Below, one piece after another: positions 50,100-58,841 of a stretch of 64,000 nt of DNA. How positions within the stretch are numbered: the first letter of the stretch is position 1; each line of letters begins with the position of its first letter. Made by a program: the position numbers and the translations under genes. Source of the stretch: Clostridia bacterium (GTDB taxonomy: Bacteria; Bacillota; Clostridia; TANB77; CAG-508); the NCBI GenBank assembly GCA_900770415.1, contig CAAGKN010000018.1, forward strand, positions 13,387-77,386, given 5' to 3'. The notes under the pieces are model-generated. The model ran no database searches, was not told the origin of the DNA, and was given only the letters and a program-made list of their open reading frames with translations.

Positions 50100-51113
50100 A
50101 TGTTAAGTAATAGACAAAGAGATATATTAAAAGCAATAATAGAAGAATATATAAACACAGCAGAACCAGTAAGCTCAGCAGCTATTCTAGAACGCTATGG
50201 ATTAAATTGTAGTAGTGCAACTATTAGAAATGACATGTCAGAATTAGAAGGATTAGGATACTTAGAAAAGCCACACACATCAGCAGGTAGAATACCATCT
50301 GTTAAAGGCTATAGATTTTACGTAGATGAGCTTTTAAATGATGAGAACATTACATTAGAAGAGATTGATTATATAAAACAAAACTTGCAAACAAAAGTAA
50401 ATGAAATAGAAGATTTAACAAAAATAACAACAAATACAATATCAGAGATGACACACTATACAACAGTTGCAATTGGACCAGACTCTGCAAGCAACATAAT
50501 TAAAGATATAAAATTTATTCTTTTGGGAGAAAGACTTTTAATGGCAGTAATACTTACAGAAAATGGGGCGGTTAAAGAAACAATTATTAAATATGACGAA
50601 GACCTTACACAAAATCAAGTAAAAGATTTAAACGTTACATTTAATAATAAACTAAGAGGAAAACATCTAGAAAAAATAGATAAACCTATGGAAGAGTATA
50701 TTTTGTCAACAATGAAAAGCCAAGCAAAAGTTATAAAACCTATAATACAACAAATGAACAAATCAATAGAAGAAACAAACAAAATATACTTAGAAGGAGC
50801 AAGCAAGGCTTTTGATTTTCCAGAGTTTGAAAAAATAGATACAGCCAAAAATTTCTTAAGTATATTAGATACAAAGGAAGAAATGGTAGAAATATTAAAT
50901 TCAGGACTTGCCAAAGATATAAATGTATATATTGGTGATGAAAACGAAAATAAAGATTTAAAAGATTTAAGTATAATTACATTTAAACATAAAGTAGGAA
51001 ATAAAGACATGGGAACAATTGGAATAATAGGACCAAAACGTATGAACTATTCTAAAGTAATTTCCATTATGAAATATATAAGTAAAAAACTAAATGATAT
51101 AGACAAAAATTAG
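50100..51113 (+). CDS. hrcA: Heat-inducible transcription repressor HrcA
   Basis: 337 residues from the ATG at 50100, preceded by AAAGGAGAAG; a GTG 21 nt upstream lies within CIRCE and is rejected. The N-terminal winged helix is 'SNRQRDILKAIIEEYINTAE' with 'EPVSSAAILERYGLNCSSAT', and 'TSAGRIPSVKGYRFYVD' follows. The C-terminal dimer domain ends 'GTIGIIGPKRMNYSKVI'. HrcA binds CIRCE, and both elements here lie directly upstream, so the operon is autoregulated. Confidence 0.98.
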   Translation: MLSNRQRDILKAIIEEYINTAEPVSSAAILERYGLNCSSATIRNDMSELEGLGYLEKPHTSAGRIPSVKGYRFYVDELLNDENITLEEIDYIKQNLQTKVNEIEDLTKITTNTISEMTHYTTVAIGPDSASNIIKDIKFILLGERLLMAVILTENGAVKETIIKYDEDLTQNQVKDLNVTFNNKLRGKHLEKIDKPMEEYILSTMKSQAKVIKPIIQQMNKSIEETNKIYLEGASKAFDFPEFEKIDTAKNFLSILDTKEEMVEILNSGLAKDINVYIGDENENKDLKDLSIITFKHKVGNKDMGTIGIIGPKRMNYSKVISIMKYISKKLNDIDKN

Positions 51114-51138
51114 AAAATTACAAATATAGGAGGATAAA

Positions 51139-51633
51139 ATGTCAGAAGAAAATTTAGAAGAAAACAAAATTGAAAATGAAGAAAAAGAAGTTGCCCAAGA
51201 ATCTAATACAATAAAACAAGAATTAGAAGAAACAACCGACAGATTAAAAAGAATAATGGCAGAATTCGAAAACTTCAAAAAAAGAAGCAACAAAGAAAGA
51301 GAAGCTTTATATAACTCTCTTTTAGCAGATATTATAGCAAGCTTTTTACCAGTTATAGATAACCTAGAAAAAGCAGTACAAGCAAAAACAGAAGATGAAG
51401 GATACAAACAAGGAATAGAATTAGTGCTAAAACAATTTGTAGATGTATTAACAAAATTCGGAGTTGAAGAAATAAAAACAGTTGGAGAAACTTTTGATCC
51501 AGAAGTTCACGAAGCAGTAAGTAGCATTCAAGATGAAACAAAAGGAGAAAAAGAAGTAGTACAAGATTTTAGAAAAGGCTATAAGATTGGAACAAAGGTT
51601 ATACGTCATGCTATGGTAGTAGTGGCAAATTAG
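51139..51633 (+). CDS. grpE: Nucleotide exchange factor GrpE
   Basis: A 164-residue co-chaperone of DnaK. An N-terminal acidic coiled coil ('EEKEVAQESNTIKQELEE') leads to the long helix and C-terminal beta domain 'EEIKTVGETFDPEVHEAVSS', ending 'KGYKIGTKVIRHAMVVVAN'. TAGGAGG lies 7 nt before the ATG. Second gene of the heat-shock operon. Confidence 0.97.
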   Translation: MSEENLEENKIENEEKEVAQESNTIKQELEETTDRLKRIMAEFENFKKRSNKEREALYNSLLADIIASFLPVIDNLEKAVQAKTEDEGYKQGIELVLKQFVDVLTKFGVEEIKTVGETFDPEVHEAVSSIQDETKGEKEVVQDFRKGYKIGTKVIRHAMVVVAN

Positions 51634-51662
51634 CATGAAAAACTTCGTTTTGATGCTAATTT
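51627..51662 (+). other. Long hairpin between grpE and dnaK
   Basis: AAATTAGCAT / ATGCTAATTT with a continuing inner stem AAAAC-TTC-GTTTT, 15 bp or more, starting in the last codons of grpE. The T-run is poor, so it is likely a processing or stability hairpin, or a partial attenuator, separating grpE from the more highly expressed dnaK. Confidence 0.6.
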
Positions 51663-51712
51663 AAAAATGTTATTAAATTTAAAATATAAATTTTCAAAGG
51701 AGGATGACAAAT

Positions 51713-53575
51713 ATGTCAAAAATTATTGGTATCGATTTAGGTACAACAAACTCATGCGTTGCAGTTATGGAAGGTGGAGAACCAGTTGTAATTCCAAATC
51801 CAGAAGGAAATAGAACAACTCCATCAGTAGTTGCATTTTCAAAAAATGGTGAAAGATTAGTAGGACAAATTGCAAAACGTCAAGCAGTTACTAACCCAGA
51901 CCATACAGTTATCTCAATAAAAAGAGATATGGGAACAAATAAAAAAATTAAAATTGAAGGAGATGAATTTACACCACAAGAAATTTCAGCAATGATTCTT
52001 CAAAAATTAAAATCAGATGCAGAAAATTACTTAGGACAAAAAGTTACAGAAGCTGTTATAACAGTTCCAGCATATTTTAGTGATAGCCAAAGACAAGCAA
52101 CAAAAGATGCAGGAAAAATAGCAGGACTTAATGTTTTAAGAATAATAAATGAGCCAACAGCAGCAGCTCTTGCTTATGGAATGGATAAAGAAGACACAGA
52201 CCAAAAAATAATGGTATATGACTTAGGTGGAGGTACATTCGATGTATCTATACTAGATATTGGTGATGGTGTATTCGAAGTTTTAGCAACAAGCGGTAAC
52301 AACAGATTAGGTGGAGATGACTTTGATGAAAGAATAATGAAATATTTAGTAGAAGAATTCAAAAAAGAACAAGGAATAGATTTAAGCACAGATAAAATGG
52401 CTATGCAAAGACTAAAAGAAGCAGCAGAGAAAGCTAAAATAGAATTATCTGGTGTAGGTCAAACAAACATCAACTTACCATTTATTACAGCTGATGCAAC
52501 AGGACCAAAACACTTAGATGTAACATTAACAAGAGCAAAATTTGAAGAATTAATTAGAGACTTAATTGAAGCTACAACAGGACCTGTAAACCAAGCATTA
52601 AAAGATGCTGGATTAACAGCAGATAAAATCGACCAAGTATTATTAGTTGGTGGTTCTACAAGAGTTCCAGCTGTACAAGAAGCAGTAAAAAGAATAACAA
52701 ACAAAGAACCAAATAAAGGAATAAATCCAGATGAATGTGTTGCAATTGGTGCAGCAATCCAAGGTGGTGTTTTATCAGGAGATGTTAAAGACTTAGTTCT
52801 ATTAGACGTAACACCATTATCATTAGGTATTGAAACTTATGGTGGTGTATTTACAAAATTAATAGATAGAAATACAACAATACCAACTAAAAAATCACAA
52901 ATATTCTCAACAGCAGCAGATGGTCAAACAAGTGTTGAAGTTCACGTATTACAAGGTGAACGTGAAATGGCTGCATACAACAAAACATTAGGAAGATTCC
53001 AATTAACAGGAATACCACCAGCTCCAAGAGGAATTCCACAAATCGAAGTTACATTTGATATAGATGCAAACGGTATAGTTCACGTATCTGCAAAAGATAT
53101 GGCAACAGGAAATGAGCAAAATGTTTCTATTACAGCAAGCACAAATCTTTCAGAAGATGATATTCAAAAAGCTGTTAAAGATGCAGAAGCACATGCAAGT
53201 GAAGACAAAAAGAAAAAAGAAGAAGTTGAAGTTAAAAACAATGCAGAAAGCTTAATATACAGTAGCCAAAAAACACTAGATGAATTAGGAGACAAAATAA
53301 GTGGTGAAGAAAAAGCAAAAGTAGAAGCAGAAATAGAAAACGTTAAAAAAGCATTAGAAACAAACAACACAGATACAATAAAAGAAGCAACAGAAAAATT
53401 AACACAAGCTTTCTACCAAATATCAGAACAATTATATAAACAAAATGCAGCAGCAAACGGAGCAAATGCAGCAGGAGCAGAAGGACAAAACGCTAGTGAT
53501 GCCGGAACAGCAAATAATGATGGTAATGTTTATGATGCAGATTATAAGGTAGAAGACAACGGAGACAACAAATAA
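51713..53575 (+). CDS. dnaK: Molecular chaperone DnaK (Hsp70)
   Basis: 620 residues. I chose the ATG at 51713 because AAGGAGGATG ends 4-10 nt before it; the ATG at 51704 overlaps the ribosome site. ATPase signatures are 'IIGIDLGTTNSCVAVMEGG', 'VPAYFSDSQRQATKDAGKIA', 'IMVYDLGGGTFDVSILD' and 'VLLVGGSTRVPAVQEAV'. The substrate domain and a lid follow, with an Ala/Asn/Gly-rich tail. It is the core chaperone that refolds proteins with DnaJ and GrpE. Confidence 0.99.
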   Translation: MSKIIGIDLGTTNSCVAVMEGGEPVVIPNPEGNRTTPSVVAFSKNGERLVGQIAKRQAVTNPDHTVISIKRDMGTNKKIKIEGDEFTPQEISAMILQKLKSDAENYLGQKVTEAVITVPAYFSDSQRQATKDAGKIAGLNVLRIINEPTAAALAYGMDKEDTDQKIMVYDLGGGTFDVSILDIGDGVFEVLATSGNNRLGGDDFDERIMKYLVEEFKKEQGIDLSTDKMAMQRLKEAAEKAKIELSGVGQTNINLPFITADATGPKHLDVTLTRAKFEELIRDLIEATTGPVNQALKDAGLTADKIDQVLLVGGSTRVPAVQEAVKRITNKEPNKGINPDECVAIGAAIQGGVLSGDVKDLVLLDVTPLSLGIETYGGVFTKLIDRNTTIPTKKSQIFSTAADGQTSVEVHVLQGEREMAAYNKTLGRFQLTGIPPAPRGIPQIEVTFDIDANGIVHVSAKDMATGNEQNVSITASTNLSEDDIQKAVKDAEAHASEDKKKKEEVEVKNNAESLIYSSQKTLDELGDKISGEEKAKVEAEIENVKKALETNNTDTIKEATEKLTQAFYQISEQLYKQNAAANGANAAGAEGQNASDAGTANNDGNVYDADYKVEDNGDNK

Positions 53576-53578
53576 TAA

Positions 53579-53701
53579 TAAAACGAATGAAAAACTTCGT
53601 ATTACGTCGTTAAATCTAAAAGAAAAATCCTCAAAGTACAAAAGTACGCCTCCGGTTTTTCTTTTAGATTTGCCTAGTATTACTTGTTTTTGCTTCGTTT
53701 T
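53579..53701. repeat. Foldback element with conserved apex, copy 2 (dnaK-dnaJ gap)
   Basis: A roughly 122-nt inverted repeat. Innermost arms AAATCTAAAAGAAAAA (16 bp) are perfectly complementary; outward are GTATTAC and AAAACGAA arms. The apex AAATCCTCAAA, hairpin GTAC-AAAA-GTAC, GCCTCCGGTTTTT matches the element at 23893-24018, although the arms share no sequence. It fills the dnaK-dnaJ gap inside the heat-shock operon. Confidence 0.78.
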
Positions 53702-53794
53702 AAATTTTCTAATTATATGTGTATTATAATATATAATATAGATATAATTTGAAATATAAAATACTGACTTTATTTTATGAAAGGAATGTAACAA

Positions 53795-54950
53795 ATGGCA
53801 AATAAAAGAGACTTTTATGAAGTTTTAGGTGTAGAGAAAACAGCAACAGACGAAGAATTAAAAAAAGCATATAGAAAATTAGCAAAAAAATATCATCCAG
53901 ATGCTAACCCAGATAATAAAAAAGAAGCAGAAGAAAAATTTAAAGAAGTTTCTGAAGCTTATGAAACATTATCTAACCCACAAAAAAGAAAGATGTATGA
54001 TCAGTTTGGACCAGATGGACCACAAGGATTTGGCGGGGGAAATCCAGGTGGTGGAGGATATTATTCATATTCTACATCAGGGTTTGATGGATTTTCTGAT
54101 TTTGGAGATTTAGGAGATATTTTCTCATCATTCTTTGGAGGAGGATTTGGAGGAAGAACTGCTAGAACTAAAAACGGACCTAAAAAAGGAAGAGATTTAA
54201 AATATAGCATTAACATTACTTTTGAAGAATCATATTTAGGAGTAGAAAAAGAAATATCAATATATAGAGAAGAAGAATGTCCAACTTGCCATGGAGAAAA
54301 AACAAAACCTGGCACAAAAGCAGAAAAATGTACAGCATGTAATGGAACAGGAACAGTAAAACAAACAGTTTCTACAATACTTGGACAAATGCAAACAACA
54401 AAAACATGTCCTAACTGTGGCGGAGAAGGAACAATAATAAAAGAAAAATGCCCAGACTGTAAACGGAAAAGGACGTATAAGAAAATTAGTAAAAATAAAA
54501 GTAAAAATACCTGCAGGAATTTCTGATAATCAAACAGTTGTATTAAGAGGAGAAGGAGAACCTGGTTTAAAAGGTGGACCAAAAGGAGATTTATACATAG
54601 TTGTAAATATTAAGAGACACAGTATATTCTCTCGTAATGGAGACAATGTAATTTGCCAAATACCAATTACATTTACACAAGCAACATTAGGAGCAGACTT
54701 AAAAATACCAATGGTAGATGGAAAAGAAGAAATATACAGAATACCAGAAGGAACACAAACAGGAACCAAATTTGTAATAAAAAATAAAGGTTTCAAATCT
54801 GTAAACGGAAATTGGAATGGAGACTATGTATTTACAGTAATAGTTCAAACTCCAAAAAAATTAACAGCAGAACAAAGAGAATTATTAAATCAATTAGCAA
54901 AAACTATGAACGAACAACCACCAGTAAAGAAAAGAGGAATATTTGGATAA
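53795..54950 (+). CDS. dnaJ: Co-chaperone DnaJ (requires +1 frameshift at 54464)
   Basis: 384 residues after skipping C54464. J-domain with HPD (34-36), then a G/F-rich region, four CxxCxGxG zinc motifs and the C-terminal substrate domain. Three motifs are complete in the zero frame ('CPTCHGEK', 'CTACNGTG', 'CPNCGGEG'). The fourth reads C-P-D-C-K-then CGG; skipping the C gives 'CPDCK-GKGRIRKL', completing CxxCxGxG, and then 'VKIPAGISDNQTVVLRGEG'. The zero-frame product (243 aa) would lack the client-binding domain. It follows dnaK, with the foldback element between, as last gene of the hrcA operon. Confidence 0.95.
54464..54467 (+). other. +1 frameshift site CGGA (dnaJ, Gly224)
   Basis: AAA-CGG-A becomes AAA-GGA. 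The restored Gly is an invariant position of the fourth CxxCxGxG zinc motif, giving strong evidence that the amino acid inserted is glycine. Confidence 0.93.
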
Positions 54951-54958
54951 AAAATATA

Positions 54959-54987
54959 AAAATAAGAGCACATTTTGCTCTTATTTT
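54959..54987 (+). terminator. Intrinsic terminator of the heat-shock operon
   Basis: AAATAAGAGCA / TGCTCTTATTT with a short loop and a T-run. Confidence 0.88.
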
Positions 54988-55021
54988 TGTTTGAATTTGG
55001 GACTTTTTATATATAAAAACT

Positions 55022-55050
55022 TTTACTAATCACACAATTTGTGATATAAT
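55022..55050 (+). promoter_or_regulatory. Promoter of rsmE with palindromic operator candidate
   Basis: TTTACT (55022-55027), 17-bp spacer, TATAAT (55045-55050). The spacer contains ATCACA-CAATT-TGTGAT (55029-55045), a 6+5+6 palindrome that would be covered by RNA polymerase, so a bound regulator would compete with it. Confidence 0.6.
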
Positions 55051-55077
55051 ACAAAGTTAGTAAAGAAAGGGATAGCC

Positions 55078-55836
55078 ATGCCAAAATTTTTTGTAAAGAA
55101 TGAACAAATAATAGATAACAAAATAACAATAATAGGAGAAGATGTAAATCACATAAAAAACGTTTTAAGATTAAAAATAGATGATAATATACACGTTTGT
55201 AATGTAGATACATCAATAAACTACACTTGTGGAATTTCTAAAATAAATAATGATAATATAGAGTGCATAATTTTTAACGAGAAGGCTTCTAATTGCGAAT
55301 CTAATGTACATATTAACATATTCCAAGGCTTACCAAAATCAGATAAAATGGAGCTTATAATACAAAAAAGTGTTGAACTAGGAGCAGATGAAATTACACC
55401 AGTAGAAATGAAAAGAAGTGTTGTAAAAATTGATGAAAAAAGTAAGCAAAAGAAAATAGAAAGATGGCAAAAAATTTCAGAAGTTGCAGCAAAACAGTCT
55501 GGCAGAGATATAGTTCCTAAAATAAATAATATTGTAAATATAAAAAATATTTGTAATTTAATTAATAAATATGATATAGTATTACTGGCGTATGAAAATG
55601 AAAAAAATAACAAACTAAAAAATGAATTAACAAAATTAAAGAACAAAGAAAATCTAAAAATTGGTGTTATAATTGGACCGGAAGGTGGACTAGAAGAACA
55701 GGAAGTGGAGATTTTAAAAGAAGCAGGAGCAAAAGTAATAACACTAGGAAATAGAATTTTAAGAACAGAAACAGTAGCATTAGTAGTTACAGGAATTATT
55801 ATGTATGAGCTTGAAAATTTGGAGGGAAATAAATAA
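55078..55836 (+). CDS. rsmE: 16S rRNA (m3U1498) methyltransferase RsmE
   Basis: A 252-residue SPOUT methyltransferase acting on the 30S decoding region. The conserved C-terminal motif 'IGPEGGLEEQEVEILKEAGA' and 'LGNRILRTETVALVVTG' are diagnostic; the N-terminal PUA-like domain begins 'MPKFFVKNEQI'. prmA, often between dnaJ and rsmE, is absent. AAAGGGAT precedes the ATG. It ends 2 bp before the AT-hook membrane protein gene. Confidence 0.95.
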   Translation: MPKFFVKNEQIIDNKITIIGEDVNHIKNVLRLKIDDNIHVCNVDTSINYTCGISKINNDNIECIIFNEKASNCESNVHINIFQGLPKSDKMELIIQKSVELGADEITPVEMKRSVVKIDEKSKQKKIERWQKISEVAAKQSGRDIVPKINNIVNIKNICNLINKYDIVLLAYENEKNNKLKNELTKLKNKENLKIGVIIGPEGGLEEQEVEILKEAGAKVITLGNRILRTETVALVVTGIIMYELENLEGNK

Positions 55837-55838
55837 AA

Positions 55839-56801
55839 ATGAGAAAGGGAACAATTCAAAAGATAGAAGAAGAAATTAATGAAAAAAGAAAAATGCCAAA
55901 AGAAGTAAAAGAATCTTTAAGAAAAGAAATATTTACAAACATAATTATATGTGCTTGTTTAGTTGCATACTTTCTTTTTTTATTTCTAGGAAGTGTAGAT
56001 AAAACAAAAGCCGTAAGAGTAATTGACTTAAAAATCTTTAGTACAATATATTTAGCTACATCAATAATTCTATTCGAAATAGCATATAAAAAAGACAGTG
56101 GTAAAATTGCTATTCATGGAGTAGAGATATTATTAGTAGCAATTATGACACTATTTTTGCCATACATAATTTTTGAACTTGATTCAAAATATCAAAAAAT
56201 ATACTATTTTGTAGGTGAATATATTGCTGTATATTATGTAATAAAATGTATATGTATAGCAATAATAAGAAAAAGAAAATATAGCAAAGACGTTAGTGAT
56301 ATAAAAGAAATAATAAAGAAAGAGAAAAGAATAATAAAAGATGAGGACGAAGAAATTATAGAGAAACCTAAATCAGTTGCAAAAAGTAAAAATGAAGAAT
56401 CAAAAAAAGAATCAGTTAGCGAAAAAACAAAAAGAAAAACTACTAAAAAGAAAACAGAACCTAAAAAAGAAGTAAAAGAAAATAAATCTAAAAAAATAGA
56501 AAATGAAAAGAATGAAAAAATAAAAGAGCAAAAGAACACAGAAAAGAAGAGTGCTACAAAACCTAAAGCAACTACAAAAGCAACAAAGAAAGAAACAGTA
56601 GTAAAAGAGCCAAAAACTACTACTAAAAAGAAAGTGCAAAAGGAAATAGCAACAAAAAAAGAAGAAGCTCCAAAAAGAAGAGGAAGACCTAAAGAACAAG
56701 AAACAATAGAAAAAGAAGAAACTAAAGCAAAAGTAGAAGAACCTAAACAAGAGAATGCACCTAAAAAAAGAGGTAGACCAAGAAAGGTGGTAACACAATA
56801 A
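55839..56801 (+). CDS. Membrane protein with long basic tail carrying two AT-hooks
   Basis: 320 residues. About four membrane helices occupy residues 30-145. The rest (about 150-320) is a hydrophilic, Lys/Glu/Thr-rich, apparently disordered tail. Two AT-hook motifs are near the end ('KRRGRPKE' and 'KKRGRPRK'), each with the GRP core that binds the minor groove of AT-rich DNA. The combination would tether AT-rich chromosomal DNA to the membrane; this is inference. I recognise no family. It overlaps yicC by one base and is translationally coupled to it. Confidence 0.75.
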   Translation: MRKGTIQKIEEEINEKRKMPKEVKESLRKEIFTNIIICACLVAYFLFLFLGSVDKTKAVRVIDLKIFSTIYLATSIILFEIAYKKDSGKIAIHGVEILLVAIMTLFLPYIIFELDSKYQKIYYFVGEYIAVYYVIKCICIAIIRKRKYSKDVSDIKEIIKKEKRIIKDEDEEIIEKPKSVAKSKNEESKKESVSEKTKRKTTKKKTEPKKEVKENKSKKIENEKNEKIKEQKNTEKKSATKPKATTKATKKETVVKEPKTTTKKKVQKEIATKKEEAPKRRGRPKEQETIEKEETKAKVEEPKQENAPKKRGRPRKVVTQ

Positions 56802-57679
56802 TGATAAAAAGCATGACTGGATTTGGAAGAAGTACATATGAAAATGAAGGTAGAGAATATATAATAGAGATAAAATCTGTTAATAATAGATTTACTGATA
56901 TAAATATAAAAATGCCAAGAAACTTAAATTATTTAGAAGAAAAAATAAGAAAACAAATTTTAAGTAACATATCAAGAGGAAAAGTTGAAGTATCAATACA
57001 ATTAAATAACAACAGTGACTTAGGTAAAAAAATAAACCTAAATACAGATATTGCTAAAAAATATGTAGAGGAACTAAAGAAATTATCAGAAGAAACAAAT
57101 ATAATAGACAACATAAATATTATGGATGTTGCAAGATTTCCAGACGTTTTAAATATAAGAATAGATGAAGAAGCAGAAGAAGTTATAGAAAAAGAATTAT
57201 TTACAGCACTAGATAGTGCAATAGATAGTTTCCTAGATATGAGACAAAAAGAGGGAAGCAAAATAAAAGTAGATTTAGAAAACAGAATAGAAGTAATAAA
57301 ACAAAAAATAGAGCAGATTTCTTCAATTTCTGCTGGACTTGTAGATGAATATGTAGTAAAATTAGAAACAAGAATAAAAGAATTATTAAAAACAGATGTA
57401 GTAGATCAAACAAGATTAGCACAAGAAGTAGTAATTTATTCTGATAAGTGTTCAGTAGAAGAGGAAATAACAAGATTAAAAAGTCATATATCACAATTTT
57501 TAAATTTGCTAAATGAAAATATTGCTATTGGTAAAAAATTAGATTTCTTAATTCAAGAAATGAATAGAGAAACAAATACAATAGGCTCAAAAGCAAATAA
57601 TTTAGAGATAACAAATTTTGTTGTAGACATAAAAACAGAATTAGAGAATATACGTGAACAAATTCAAAACATAGAATAA
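56801..57679 (+). CDS. yicC: YicC/YloC-family endoribonuclease
   Basis: 292 residues. Family signatures are the N-terminal 'MIKSMTGFGRSTYENEGREY', 'EIKSVNNRFTDINIKMPR' and the C-terminal 'GKKLDFLIQEMNRETNTIGSK'. YicC proteins are RNA hydrolases implicated in mRNA turnover and stress. It begins the common yicC-remA-rpoZ-gmk group. Confidence 0.95.
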   Translation: MIKSMTGFGRSTYENEGREYIIEIKSVNNRFTDINIKMPRNLNYLEEKIRKQILSNISRGKVEVSIQLNNNSDLGKKINLNTDIAKKYVEELKKLSEETNIIDNINIMDVARFPDVLNIRIDEEAEEVIEKELFTALDSAIDSFLDMRQKEGSKIKVDLENRIEVIKQKIEQISSISAGLVDEYVVKLETRIKELLKTDVVDQTRLAQEVVIYSDKCSVEEEITRLKSHISQFLNLLNENIAIGKKLDFLIQEMNRETNTIGSKANNLEITNFVVDIKTELENIREQIQNIE

Positions 57680-57731
57680 AATAATGTGGTGGCAAACTCC
57701 AGAGTAACCCACAAACAAAGGAGATGAATTA

Positions 57732-57992
57732 ATGCAATTAATAAATATAGGTTTTGGAAACATTGTTTCTGCAAATAGAATAATATCAATTGTAAATCCA
57801 GACTCTGCGCCAATAAAAAGGTTAGTTCAAGAAGCTAAAGATAGTAAAATGGCTGTAGATGCAACATCTGGAAGAAGAACAAGAGCAGTTATAATAATGG
57901 ATTCAGGACATGTTATACTATCTGCTGTTCAACCAGAAACAGTTGCAGCAAGATTAGATAAAGATATAAATAAAGAAGAAGCAGAAGATTAA
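57732..57992 (+). CDS. remA: Extracellular matrix regulator RemA (DUF370)
   Basis: 86 residues matching RemA throughout: 'LINIGFGNIVSANRIISIV', 'PIKRLVQEAKDSKMAVDATS', 'RTRAVIIMDSGHVILSAVQ'. RemA is a DNA-binding, ring-forming activator of matrix and osmoprotection genes in Bacillus. AAAGGAGATG precedes the ATG. Located between yicC and rpoZ as usual. Confidence 0.96.
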   Translation: MQLINIGFGNIVSANRIISIVNPDSAPIKRLVQEAKDSKMAVDATSGRRTRAVIIMDSGHVILSAVQPETVAARLDKDINKEEAED

Positions 57993-58027
57993 GAAGAAAT
58001 TAATAATAAAAAAGGAGATTGATAAAT

Positions 58028-58216
58028 ATGATTATAAAACCAACAGTAACAGATTTATTAAAAATCGTTAATAACAGATTTGAGTTAGTAACAATAGCAG
58101 CAAAAAGAGCAAGACAAATAGCAGCAGGAGCTTTACCATTAACAAAAGTAGAGGCAAGGTCACCAGTAACAATAGCAGCAAACGAAATAGCAGAAGGAAA
58201 GGTGAGAGCATGCTAG
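58028..58216 (+). CDS. rpoZ: RNA polymerase omega subunit
   Basis: 62 residues from the ATG at 58028; a TTG 9 nt upstream is too close to the GGAG ribosome site. 'LLKIVNNRFELVTIAAKRAR' is the conserved omega helix that clamps the beta-prime C-terminus. The C-terminus overlaps gmk by 7 bp, giving the familiar rpoZ-gmk coupling, although order here is rpoZ before gmk instead of gmk-rpoZ. Confidence 0.93.
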   Translation: MIIKPTVTDLLKIVNNRFELVTIAAKRARQIAAGALPLTKVEARSPVTIAANEIAEGKVRAC

Positions 58217-58782
58217 TACTATTATCTGGAGTTTCAGGAGCAGGAAAAGATACAATAAAGAAAGAACTATTAAAAAGAATGGACAATGTTATAACAATGC
58301 CATCATATACAGATAGATTACCAAGACCAGGAGAAGAAAATGGAGGAGTATATAATTTTGTAACAACAGCAGAATTTGAGCAGAAAATCAGAGAAAATGA
58401 GTTTTATGAGTATTCTGTACATCATGAGCACTATTATGGAACTTCAAAAAAAATATTAAATGAAAATATTAAAAAAGGAAAGATAATAGTAAAAGATATA
58501 GAAGTAAATGGCACAGAGAATTTAATTAAATTATTAAAAGATGATGTTAAAATAGTAACAATATTCTTACGAGTTCCAAAAGAAGAATTAAGAAGAAGAC
58601 TAGAGCATAGAATAGAAAAAGCTAGCTTAAAAGAAATAGAGCTAAGATTAAATAGATTTGATTATGAAGAATCTAAAATAGGAATTTATGATTATGTTAT
58701 AAAAAATGATGATTTAGAAAAAACAGTACAAATAATTATGACAATAATAGAAAATGAATACAAATTAGCAAAAGGAAGATAA
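58210..58782 (+). CDS. gmk: Guanylate kinase
   Basis: 190 residues, converting GMP to GDP. P-loop 'LSGVSGAGKDTIKKEL' is a variant of GxSGxGKxT. GMP-binding 'SYTDRLPRPGEENGGVYNFV' and 'EFYEYSVHHEHYYGT' are present; the LID-region arginines are in 'VPKEELRRRLEHRIEKAS'. It is somewhat divergent ('MPSYTDR' for the usual 'SVSxTTR') but complete. Last gene of the yicC-remA-rpoZ-gmk unit, followed by a shared terminator with yhbY. Confidence 0.9.
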   Translation: MLVLLSGVSGAGKDTIKKELLKRMDNVITMPSYTDRLPRPGEENGGVYNFVTTAEFEQKIRENEFYEYSVHHEHYYGTSKKILNENIKKGKIIVKDIEVNGTENLIKLLKDDVKIVTIFLRVPKEELRRRLEHRIEKASLKEIELRLNRFDYEESKIGIYDYVIKNDDLEKTVQIIMTIIENEYKLAKGR

Positions 58783-58787
58783 ACAAA

Positions 58788-58838
58788 AAAGAGGTTTGAA
58801 TATATAATTAAAATAGAATTATATATTTAAACCTCTTT
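58788..58838. terminator. Bidirectional terminator between gmk and yhbY
   Basis: AAAGAGGTTT / AAACCTCTTT outer arms with an inner AATATATAATT / AATTATATATT stem; symmetric, serving the convergent genes. Confidence 0.85.
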
Positions 58839-58841
58839 AAA

